Shown: positions 55,680-64,000 of the stretch, piece by piece
Position numbering within the stretch: position 1 is the stretch's first letter
Layout: each line of letters starts with the position of its first letter
From: Sabethes cyaneus
Taxonomy: Eukaryota > Arthropoda > Insecta > Diptera > Culicidae
DNA: 64,000 bases
Reading direction: 5' to 3'
NCBI RefSeq assembly: GCF_943734655.1
Contig: NC_071353.1
Span: 152,906,179 to 152,970,178, forward strand
Program-made: the position numbers and the translations under genes
The notes under the pieces: model-generated
The model's input: only the letters and a program-made list of their open reading frames with translations
Database searches by the model: none
Told to the model about the DNA's origin: nothing

Positions 55680-56430
55680 CAGGTTGGATCTTGGATATGC
55701 CGTTACTATCAACACATTGGTGAGCAAACAGAGAAAACCTTGCGAAAGGCTTTCAGACTAATAAGTCTGACATCAACGCAACTCAAGTTGAAAGAGAAAA
55801 TCACGGATAACTATATCCGCAATGAATTTTAAAAGAACTCGCCGTTACATGTAAATCAACATGCATACCAAAACGGGGCACCCGTGTACCTACCCACTGC
55901 ACTGCGTTATGACGTTAATTAAGAAATCGCTCAAATATCAAGAGACGTCTTTTTGTGTTTTCCTAGATATAGAAAGTTCGAGGCTTTGGATAACGCGTCC
56001 TTCGCTTCAATTTTTACGGCTCTCTTTCAAAACGGAATCGACTTCAATTAGCTATATTCAAGCAATACTTTCAAGTAGAGAAATCAAAGTATCATTGGGA
56101 GATACATCTGTCACGTTTTCTGCGATAAAAGGAAATCCACCAGGAATTGTCTCACCTTTGCTCTGGTCACTGGTGGCCGCCGTATTCCTTCACAAGCTAT
56201 CGCAGCTTGGTTACGAGACTATTGCAACTAAGAGCTATAAACACCATAACATGGATATCATAACGTGGTATGATGTTTACAAGAGGGGCTTAATATGAAC
56301 CCCACAAAAGCAGTCGTTATACCATTCACTACGCAATGAAATCAAACTTCTCGGAATAATTCTGAATAAAAAACTGAACTTGGTTATCCACCAAGATTAT
56401 GCTGTTATCTCGTTGGAATTAAATACAAGG
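55680..56430 (+). pseudogene. LOA-like LINE reverse transcriptase pseudogene
   Basis: Plus frames in order: FRLISLTSTQLKLKEKITDN, HVNQHAYQNG, IKKSLKYQETSFCVFLDIE, LDNASFASIFTALFQNGIDF, ILSSREIKVSLGDTSVTFSA, then the IKGNPPGIVSPLLWSLV block (normally GxPQGGVLSPLLW), and downstream NPTKAVVIPFT and LLGIILNKKLN. The catalytic (A)DD is not preserved in this copy. Many frameshifts are present. It is on the opposite strand to its LINE neighbours on both sides. Confidence 0.8.
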
Positions 56431-56463
56431 TTGCCTTTGGCAACTTTTTTAATGAAAATATTA

Positions 56464-57224
56464 CGGGAAGGGTGGAAAGGAAGGGGGGGGTAATAGGTAA
56501 CTATGTTTAATAAGTTGTCGTTGTGACTCCTATCTTTTGTCCAATACTGGAAGGTGCATGGGTCGAACCAAGCTGTAATCAGAGATTATAACCGGATTTA
56601 AACCCACCACACCTGCCAGGGCGTGTCGCTCACTGGTACCCGTGTACCTTTGAACCACAGAGGCGCTGGACAAAAGAAGTCTGCACAACCCCCCTTATCA
56701 ACCATAGCGACATGGGTTGGTCTATTTTTAGATACAAAATGTGCCTCTTCCTCCACCTACTGTAGAAACCACCGACCGAGAAACGCGGACTAACACGCTT
56801 TCGGACGAACAGCGTCACACGCAGTACCTTGTAAGTCGTAAGGACCTGCATAGTGTCGTCGTCCTGAAAGTAAAAACACGTTAGACAAAAACTTCTCGGT
56901 CGGTGGTTTCTACAGTAGGTGGAGGAAGAGGCACATTTTGTATCTAAAAATAGACCAACCCATGTCGCTATGGTTGATAAGGGGGGTTGTGCAGACTTCT
57001 TTTTTCCAGCGCCTCTGTGGTTCAAAGGTACACGGGTACCAGTGAGCGACACGCCCTGGCAGGTGTGGTGGGTTTAAATCCGGTTATAATCTCTGATTAC
57101 AGCTTGGTTCGACCCATGCGCCTTCCAGTATTGGACAAAAGATAGTAGTCACAACGACAACTTATTAAGCATAGTTACCTATTAACCCCCCCCCCCCCTT
57201 CCTTTCCACCCTTCCCCTTCATTC
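56464..57224. mobile_element. Large palindrome of the 21.7-kb repeat unit
   Basis: Arms of about 320 bp (56464-56783 and 56892-57224) are near-perfect inverted copies around a 108-bp centre. They share GTACCCGTGTACCTTTGAAC, ACCTGCCAGGGCGTG and poly-G/poly-C outer ends (GGGGGGG near 56484, a long C run near 57187). Read on the minus strand, the right arm plus centre reproduces the unit at 21740-22170, including TTTTTACTTTCAG followed by DDDTMQVLTTYK. A piece inserted in the B-box region (GGTTATAATCTCTGATTACA) is in both arms but not in the 21.8-kb copy. Confidence 0.85.
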
Positions 57225-57300
57225 CCGGAAAAAAAAGCCTTCTTCATTACTTTCCCTTACCGTCCCTTCATCAATTGTAGAATCATCGTTTCAAAAAAAT
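57225..57300. repeat. Terminal segment of the same repeat family
   Basis: Contains CATCAATTGTAGAATCATCG and TTTCAAAAAAATATTAAT, the reverse complement of the 35-bp direct repeat that brackets the 21.7-kb copy. Confidence 0.65.
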
Positions 57301-57306
57301 ATTAAT

Positions 57307-57560
57307 AAAAATCAGAGGGGTTGTGTACAAGACACGACCGCATATAGGTGACGCAGGACTACGTAAGTCTCTTTGGAGTGATAGTAGCATGTATTCATGC
57401 TTGTAATCATTCGATTCTTCATGTATACATGTTATATGCAACATATATACATGCCAGATCTGTTGTATGTAACATTTATCAAAGTAGTAACATTGCATAC
57501 GTTCAATTCTCAAAAGATTGTGCATTTGAAAACAATTTAACAAAATCAAGAACACAAACT
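57307..57560. repeat. Dispersed repeat, paired with 31506-31690
   Basis: AATCAGAGGGGTTGTG, AAGACACGACCGCAT and CTACGTAAGTCTCTTTGGAG match the 31.5-kb copy. This copy has an extra stretch of ATGTATACATG-like units. Confidence 0.65.
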
Positions 57561-57737
57561 ATTACTTTGCTGCTACCTTACTGAAATTAAAGATTGTTTT
57601 TATTATCCATGGTTTCCCACGTTGAAAGGATTTTACCAATTCAATCCTATTTTATCAACAGCACATCTTTTCACTACACTTCTAATGAAACGGCAAGCAT
57701 GCGTATTCTACAGAGCCGTATTATAACCGAACACTAC

Positions 57738-58095
57738 AGCTGTAGCACATTTTTCCAACACAGATATCAAATTCGCCGAGGTTTAATCGTCACGCAGTAA
57801 AGAATTTGCGATCTGTTGGGACAACGAACTTGTGTCATTTTTTCTGGCACACTTCCCTAACACAGACATCAGATTGGACTAGGTTTAATCGCGTTCGTAA
57901 GAAATCTGTTGGCACGAGGGGGCTTTGTTACTCTCTCTGGTGTACTTCCCAAGCAAGGACATCAAAATGGTCTAGGTTGAACCGCGGTGTTAAGAAATCT
58001 TGTTGAAAGGAGGAGACTTTGTCACTTGTTTTGGCTTACTTCCCAAGCACATATATCAAATTGGTATAGGTTTAGATCATCGTAAAGAATCTTCC
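57738..58095. repeat. ~95-bp tandem repeat, about 3.5 copies
   Basis: The landmark AGGTTTAATCG recurs at about 57779, 57881, 57974 and 58068, spaced 102, 93 and 94 bp. Each copy also has CTTCCCAAGCAC / ACATCA and a CTTTGTYACT phrase. Diverged units imply age. Confidence 0.75.
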
Positions 58096-58366
58096 AACCA
58101 ATCACGAAGCAAGAATTCTGGTAAAACAAAGGTTCATTATTTTCAATTTTTCAATAGTTCAGCATCAAGAATCCATACTTTTCTTCATTTGGGTCAATTC
58201 TTAGAAGATTTTCCGATCGATTGGTGTAAGAATATTGAAAATCGATCAGAAAACCGCTGAGCTATTAGCGCTCAAAACCTTTCATTTTTCGTGACGCTCG
58301 CATTTTTTGATTTTTTGGAATGACACGCTATCTCAAAACTTGCCGTAAGACGTAGTCCTACGTCAA
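58095..58366. repeat. Dispersed repeat, paired with 33671-33946
   Basis: Close match to the 33.7-kb copy over about 270 bp, with few substitutions. It is joined directly to the 95-bp tandem array, whereas the 33.7-kb copy is not. Confidence 0.75.
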
Positions 58367-58389
58367 AACATGTTGAGCAAAGAGAGTGC

Positions 58390-58990
58390 CCCCAAAATAC
58401 GCACGCAACGCATCACTCGCTCCAGTGCAGCTCTATTTCGGACACGTCGCTTTGTACGGAAAACCTCGCTCGTGCACCACCTGCCATAGCTGTTCGCACT
58501 CGACTGAATCGTATGCTGCCCGGGAATCTACTAAAATATGATGGGTTGTACTCCCGATACATCTGGATGACCTGCCGAAGAGTAAAAATTTGATCCGTAG
58601 TAGCACGGGCATCCATAAAGCCCACCTGGTACTACCCTACGAACTCTCCTGCCACCGGTGATAGACGACGCAACAAAATCTGGGAGAGCACCCTGTTGGT
58701 AGCTTTGACCAGCGTTATGCTCTGGTAATTACAGCAATCTATCTGAGATGGCACAAACCACACCCTCAATCTACTCGTCCGGCAACCCTCTCAAACTCCT
58801 GAAACCATCCAGTGATGTGTCGTTGCTGGAGGTTCTTGGCCATTCCTGCAGAGTTCCGCCGGGAGTTGCTCCTTTCCGGTTCTAGCTCTTCTCGATCTCT
58901 GTCCCACCTCTGCCACTTTCGCCACTATTATGGCGCGTAAAAAGCTGGAAAGTCTTTGTTAATGCCGTTTACGCCCAATACTACTCTCTA
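58390..58990 (-). pseudogene. RTE-like LINE reverse transcriptase pseudogene
   Basis: Minus frames in order: EQLPAELCRNG, an EGVVCAI phrase, NYQSITLVKATNRVLSQILL, RRLSPVAGEFVG, then GFMDARATTDQIFTLRQVIQ and MYREYNPS. This is the standard opening of an RTE-like reverse transcriptase. A frameshift precedes the expected DFKAAYD block, and the remainder is lost after about 58390. Confidence 0.82.
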
Positions 58991-59065
58991 TGCTCTCTGG
59001 TCAGTTATGAACAACTGAAAATCGCGTATCGTATGCACTTACTGTTCAATAAGCGTTAAACATGT

Positions 59066-59186
59066 ACAAGGGTTAGACAAAATGATCGGGACAGGCAAAA
59101 TTTTGATGAAATTCAAACGGCCATAACTTTTACAAAATTGAACATTTTTAGATGAAACCAATTGCATTCGGCGGGCGTTTATATCC
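59066..59186. mobile_element. Tc1/mariner-like terminal fragment
   Basis: GGTTAGACAAAATGATCGGG begins next to a TA-containing site and continues ACAGGCAAAATTTTGATGAA. The wording resembles terminal repeats of Tc1/mariner-group MITEs of mosquitoes. No opposite end was found. It abuts the gypsy fragment. Confidence 0.5.
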
Positions 59187-59189
59187 ATC

Positions 59190-59685
59190 CAAGGCGTTTT
59201 ATATCTCTGATACATCAATGGCTACTGATTCGGTGATAGCATTGATATAGTTCTGATCATTGCCCACTTTGCACCAAATCATTTCATCGTAATTATCACT
59301 AATGGCATAAATGAATGAATCATCATCGTAGAAAGCTTCTGGATCTTCTGATTGCTCAGAATGCAATACGAACGATTTTTTATTATCGTCGCCGACTGCA
59401 TGAACTCTAGTTTCTTGGTTGATGTTCCGAATGGTGTGGATCCTCGACAACTTAGGGCTGTTGATTTTGATGTTCAGCAGAAATTATTATTTTCCGTTTT
59501 CGTGAATCTGGTACTTCATCATCATGCTTCTTATAGATTGAACTACATTTCTTAGCATAATGTCCTAAGTAATTGCAAATACGACACTTAACATTCCTAG
59601 CCGAGCATTGTTCTTCTGACTTGTGCATTTTATAACCACACCTGCCACAACCACCTGTAATGCGACTCTGTGACTGGTGCAAGCT
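59190..59685 (-). pseudogene. Ty3/gypsy gag-pol fragment, copy 1
   Basis: The minus strand encodes a gag C terminus with two zinc knuckles, CGRCGYKMHKSEEQC and CRICNYLGHYAKKC. After a frameshift come KKSFVLHSEQSEDPEAFYDD and YDEMIWCKVG, the stretch that precedes the aspartic protease in gypsy elements. Instead of protease, the sequence continues VAIDVSEI and stops near 59190. It is almost identical to 63355-63845 and shares the same junction. Confidence 0.85.
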
Positions 59686-59689
59686 CTGG

Positions 59690-60150
59690 ACTTTCACGAT
59701 TCCCTACATTGGGCCATGGCTCTTGGAACAGACTTGGAACTCAACTGCTCTTTGGTGATCCTCCGTCATAGGACACTAAACGCGCCCTTGGCGTGGTGGA
59801 AGTTCACCTGAATGCAGCGAAAGCTACTCATTTTGTGGTAGATTTACCGTTGTCGGCATGATCCAATAATAGATCGAACCTTGGGGTAGGCTCTGGTTGC
59901 TGCAGGCAACAGGCCACAAATGTTCGACCCACACTTAACGGCGGATTGATCTTGCTATGATTGCTATTCTACCGGTGGTTGCTGCGTACGCCTCTTATGA
60001 AATTTTCAGGGTGTTCGCAGAGTTTCTATACTTGGATGGTGGCGGAGCACTCCCAGCAGGGAGTTCCGCTCGTACGCGCTACTCGACGATCTCGGTTGTT
60101 AACTTTTGGTCAACCTCCATCAGCAGTTTAACGGTGTTTCCAAACACATT
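59690..60150. other. Unrecognised interval
   Basis: Mixed-composition sequence with GGCAACAGGCCACAAATG and similar. It is possibly degraded retroelement gag, but no motif supports this. Confidence 0.35.
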
Positions 60151-60152
60151 TA

Positions 60153-60360
60153 CCCTTATTCTGCGAGGCGAGTGACGTGACTATGTTGCAGTCACCGCGA
60201 ATCAGGTGACAATTGTCACCTAGGTGACTCGCCTTGTCACTTAGGTGACCAGGGTTTCTTACCTAGGTGACACGAGTGTCACTTAGGTGACTCGACTCGC
60301 CGTGGCGAGTCACCCAAGTGACAATTGTCGTATTGAGTCATGTGACTCGCAGAATAAGGG
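60153..60360. mobile_element. MITE with CCCTTATTCTGCGAG ends and nested AGGTGAC palindromes
   Basis: CCCTTATTCTGCGAGGCGAG at 60153 is mirrored by GTGACTCGCAGAATAAGGG at 60360. Inside, GTCACCTAGGTGAC and related GTCACTTAGGTGA units repeat several times in both orientations, giving many possible small hairpins inside the large one. It has no coding capacity. Confidence 0.82.
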
Positions 60361-61000
60361 CAATTGTGACGACGTATTGATCATGCTTGCGTTGAAAAGC
60401 CGTCGTTCTGGTTCTGAGGGAATCGTAAATTTCTCTCGTCCGTGGTGCCGACACTGTCCTGAAAGTACCCTATGAAGGTATGAGCCTTCGACAGGTCCTT
60501 CGTGTCATAGGCCCGCAGTTTTCCTCCTTTCCACGGGACGAGAGTAGATGCCGTTTGCTCCAGCCATTTGACCGTGTTCCAGTAGCCGTTCTTGAGTTGG
60601 CTGCACCGGAACTTGGGCTATGTTTGAGATCACCTGGCCAGCTATGTGATCCAGAAGAACGGTGCGAACAGTCTGCGGCTGATCCGTAGTGCCCAGGAAA
60701 GCGGGATAATCAGCCGTAGTAATAGCAACGCTCAAAGCTTTCACTATTTTCTTGTATTTATGCGTACCCCGAGACTGTATTTGGTGTCAAAGGACCTACA
60801 CAAGCTCGGTTGTATGGTCTCTTTTTAGTGAGACTTTTATTGCTGATATTCAGCCGAATGGACAGGCTGGTAGGCCGGCAGAGTTTCTGCGCCTCATCCA
60901 TTGAATAGCCCCTGCTACGACATTACTTCTGCCGCCGTAGTCGCGAGTTGGAGAGTCGCTTGACCACATCGCCGGAGGTCTCAGGTAGCATCGCCGGATC
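60361..61000. other. Unrecognised interval, possibly degraded retroelement
   Basis: The minus strand has an open stretch (60505-60744) reading VLLDHIAGQVISNIAQVPVQ, which faintly resembles a Bel/Pao protease-region ALLDSGS block but lacks the catalytic DSG. I do not assign it. Confidence 0.3.
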
Positions 61001-62640
61001 GGGATGATTATCCGTTCAAATCTCCCCAATCCAATTTCGCATCACTTGTTTACTATTTTTACGGAGTCACACACGGTATACACTACACCGACCATAAAGT
61101 TGTCTTCGACAGAGTTGACCACCATATTCTATTTACCAAACTCGATCGTCGGGGTGTGCCCCCAAACTAACAACTTGGGAAATAGCAACCTCACGGCATC
61201 GCACCAAAACGTTCGAGGATTACGGACAAAACCCATAGTTACCCGCCAGTACAGCTATAGTACAGCTACTATCCAGCAAATTAATAAAATCCCTAACGAG
61301 AATGGACCCTGTTTGGATCTTTGCTTCACTACCGTTCGCAGTCTTGCTGCAGAATGTACGTTGGCAACGGCTCCTCTCGCTCCTCCATCATCCACCGTTA
61401 TCCACAGTGCCGATTTCAAATCTTATCCTAAGAACTTTAACGAGTATCGAATGAGACGTTCAGCGTAGATTGAAATGTAACCCCAAGTCGTTCTGGACAT
61501 TTGTCAGTGCTCAGCGAAAAAACGACGGTCTTCCGTCAGCCATGCTTGGAAACGACACCGCTACTAATATGGATATTGTGACACATTATTTGGATAGTTG
61601 TCGGTAGCGTGTAACTGCCACAGAGAGAGAAAGTGTCAGGAGTCGGTTGACAGCTTCTCGCGTGAATGGGATGAGTGAGTCAGTTCGTGTTAGATCGTGA
61701 ACCGCTGGACATCATAGTTATGATTTGTCAACTGTTCTCGCGGAAATTCTCCAGTGTTGACGAACTGTTTGCCACAGAAGTATCGACTGCACTAGACAGC
61801 GTTCCCAATCTCGGTGACTCTCTCAAAAACCTGACTATCTGAAGTTAAAAAGCTCTACGTCCGGTAGACCGGATGGCATACCTACAATCTTTTTGAAGAA
61901 CTGTATTGATGGCTTGATAGATCCGTCGTCTATTTAGCTTATGAATTAGCTTGGGTGCATTTCCTTCTGCTTGGAAATCCGCTTACAATTTTACCAGTTC
62001 ATAAGAAGGGTAATAAAAGAAACCTGGACAATTACAGAGGGATCTCCGTCTTATGTGCATTATTAAAACTCTTCGAGCTCGTTGTCATCGTGCCAATTTC
62101 CTCCTTTGTCCAGCAATACAAAGCCGGATTCACGCCCAAGCGCTCACGTCACTCACTTCCTAGACAGTAGACTGCTTCGAAGCCCGTTCTCAGACAGACG
62201 TCATCTACATGGACCTCTCTGCTGCCTTTGACAGAAGCTGAATCGTCAAATCGCCGTCGCTACACTGGACAAACTCGGCAGTGGAGGGCCGCTGCTCCAG
62301 TACAGAGCGTTTAAATCGAATCTATCGAATCGTCTTGTTAATGTATCTATCGACGGGTCCCTTTCGCAGACTTTCACCGCTTTTTCCGAAATCCCGCAAG
62401 GTAGCCAACTTGGGACAATGGTTTTTCTTATTTTCTTTAACGTCATCATAATGTTCAAAGGTCCTCGGCTTGCGAGCAGTTTGCATCGAAGATCTCGGGT
62501 TACTACTCGACTCCAAATTGACCTTCAAAGTTCAAACAATACGGTTCCATCGTTGACGAAAAAGCTTGCAAGAATTTGGCATTCATCATGCGTATCCCGT
62601 AAAAATCCGTCAAAATTTCAGTGATATAACGCGTGCAGTA
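61000..62640 (+). pseudogene. LINE pseudogene (Jockey/CR1-like): endonuclease remnant to reverse transcriptase
   Basis: Plus frames: NLTASHQNVRGLRTKP (endonuclease start), a deletion, then NENGPCLDLCF (endonuclease end), KCNPKSFWTFVSAQRKNDGL, SSTSGRPDGIPTIFLKNCID, PVHKKGNKRNLDNYRGISVL followed by CALLKLFELVV, MDLSAAFDR, NRLVNVSIDG and EIPQGSQLGTMVFLIFFNVI, then LLDSKLTFK. The order is that of a complete LINE ORF2, related to the fragment at 34590. The YADD box is deleted. Many frameshifts and stops make it dead. Confidence 0.85.
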
Positions 62641-62759
62641 ATAAAATGGGCTTTTTTCGGATGGTGATAAAAAATACTAAGACAGCTAGTTGAGTTTGAT
62701 CAATTGCCCATGAAAGGTAATTATATTAGCTTTCTTGCAAAAAAAAATCTACTCCCTTC

Positions 62760-63377
62760 CGAGCGGCCTTCCGGCAGATAACTGAAACATTCGCTATGGC
62801 GGACAAAAACATGCGTGTAGGTATATCTTTGAGTTCTTTCTTCGTTTTATTTATCAATTCCTCCTCAGTTTTCGTTTGTCTCTCGACTTCTCCATTGGCT
62901 TGAGGCCAATATGGAGCAGTATGATTTAATTTAATATTTCTCGACCGACAATAATCTTCAAACTCTGTGCTAATGAATTGACGACCACTTCTTTAGAACG
63001 GCTGTAGTAATCCACGATTACTAGCAAGTATTCGTTTGACTTACTAACCGACATCCTTCACAATTTTTCACTGTTCTTCTGGCCTCATCATCCATGCCAG
63101 GCCACCATACTCGATCACGTAACCGAGATATCATTAAAGTCTCTTCTGGATGGCCTTCGGGCGTAAGCTGTAGCGTCCTTGCTCGCAGACTTTGGGAAAT
63201 AACGATTCTACATCCTCGTATGACGTACCCCTCGAGCAGAATGAGATCGTTTTGAAATGGCGTGTACTTCTTTACCCTACTCCTAATTGTTTCATTGCTC
63301 CAGTCAGCTGTTTCCAACGCATCTTTAACTAATAGTAGTTCAGGATCAGTATCCAAGGCGTTTTTTATCTCTGGCAC
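62760..63377 (-). pseudogene. Ty3/gypsy integrase, copy 2
   Basis: The minus strand reads PEIKNALDTDPELLLVKDAL, then LTPEGHPEETLMISRLRDRV with WWPGMDDEARRTV and CEGCRL. This is the HHCC zinc-binding domain of a gypsy integrase, although the first His is not obvious. After that come NEYLLVIVDYYSRSKEVV (catalytic Asp in VDYYSR) and, past a frameshift, FEDYCRSRNIKLNHTAPYWP followed by QANGEVERQ, which contains the catalytic Glu. The second catalytic Asp segment is missing. It directly follows the gag zinc-knuckle segment with no protease, reverse transcriptase or RNase H between. Confidence 0.88.
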
Positions 63378-63379
63378 AT

Positions 63380-64000
63380 CAATGGCTATTCGATGATAGC
63401 ATTGATATACATCTGATCATTGCCCACTTTGCACCAAATCATTTCATCGTAATTATCACTAATGGCATAAATGAATGAATCATCATCGTAGAAAGCTTCT
63501 GGATCTTCTGATTGCTCAGAATGCAATACGAACGATTTTTTATTATCGTCGCCGACTGCATGAACTCTAGTTTCTTGGTTGATGTTCCGAATGGCGTGGA
63601 TCCTCGACAACTTAGGGCTGTTGATTTTGATGTTCAGCAGAAATTATTATTTTCCGTTTTCGTGAATCTGGTACTTCATCATCATGCTTCTTATAGATTG
63701 AACTACATTTCTTAGCATAATGTCCTAAGTAATTGCAAATACGACACTTAACATTCCTAGCCGAGCATTGTTCTTCTGACTTGTGCATTTTATAACCACA
63801 CCTGCCACAACCACCTGTAATGCGACTCTGTGACTGGTGCAAGCTGTTTTCACTGGATATTTTATTTATGAATCTAGGATCTCGGTTATTACCCAGGGTG
63901 TTATCTGTACTAACTGCAGGTTGGCCAAGTTCACGAATCTGATATTGAATGATAGATAGATTGATTGATAGATGAGTGTTGACTAGTTTTGAGTGAGTTG
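63380..64000 (-). pseudogene. Ty3/gypsy gag C terminus, copy 2 (runs off the window)
   Basis: Reading from the window edge: SIIQYQIRELGQPAVSTDN, then NRDPRFINKISSENSLHQSQ, then zinc knuckles CGRCGYKMHKSEEQC and CRICNYLGHYAKKC. After a frameshift come KKSFVLHSEQSEDPEAFYDD and YDEMIWCKVGNDQMYINAI, followed by the deletion junction at about 63380. The two CCHC knuckles would bind genomic RNA in the capsid. The gag N terminus lies beyond the window. Confidence 0.85.

Noticed and set aside
60505..60744. Bel/Pao protease region on the minus strand
   Set aside because: There is only a loose VLLD resemblance, and the catalytic DSG/DTG is absent.

Overview
This looks like eukaryotic, insect DNA, most probably from a culicine mosquito. 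The reasons are a tRNA-derived SINE with an AGCTTTGCTTTGC-type tail, non-LTR retrotransposon remnants resembling the Jockey/CR1, RTE-like, LOA-like and R1-like groups, a Bel/Pao element, Ty3/gypsy pieces, many foldback MITEs, and decayed histone genes with metazoan histone 3' stem-loops. There is no bacterial gene organisation. The species call is inference from repeat style only.

Almost all of the window is non-coding or decayed. The one segment I would defend as host coding sequence is a short first exon at 52287-52454: a signal peptide plus about 33 residues, ending in phase 0 at a GTGAGT donor.

Layout. 1-1830 is unremarkable unique DNA. 1830-4990 is a polypyrimidine array that switches to a polypurine array near 3.95 kb. 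5.0-6.5 kb is unique. 6.5-13.0 kb is CAGTTTCAGTT satellite broken up by MITEs, an RTE-like fragment and a foldback element (9666-10915). 13.4-15.5 kb is a second pyrimidine-to-purine switch. 15.6-24.9 kb is a mirror-image layout: AAGTCCAATTT and CAGTTT arrays, a 2.4-kb unique core (16.64-19.03 kb), then the same two satellites in reverse complement. 25.1-27.5 kb is unique. 27.7-29.2 kb is a long foldback element with RSS-like ends, followed by a 13-bp satellite. 30.2-31.5 kb holds MITEs and a 12-bp satellite.

31.88-33.34 kb is a graveyard of histone genes: H2A on both strands, an H2B tail and four stem-loops. 34.1-38.3 kb has a perfect hairpin, a LINE fragment and a 5'-truncated Bel/Pao element on the minus strand. 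39.6-42.5 kb is mostly unique. 42.5-43.1 kb is an R1-like LINE with its middle missing. 43.2-43.85 kb is a foldback element with a THAP-like remnant. 44.0-49.7 kb mixes SINEs, MITEs and long polypyrimidine arrays. 49.8-50.4 kb has a LINE fragment and a foldback element flanked by 12-bp direct repeats. 50.4-52.8 kb is unique sequence around the putative exon. From 52.8 kb to the end the window is nested retroelements: LINE pieces on both strands, a SINE inside a LINE, a large palindrome, and two copies of an internally deleted gypsy element.

No pathway can be reconstructed here. The most informative material is the histone graveyard, the RSS-like foldback element, the mirrored satellites, the composite satellite modules and the shared gypsy deletion.
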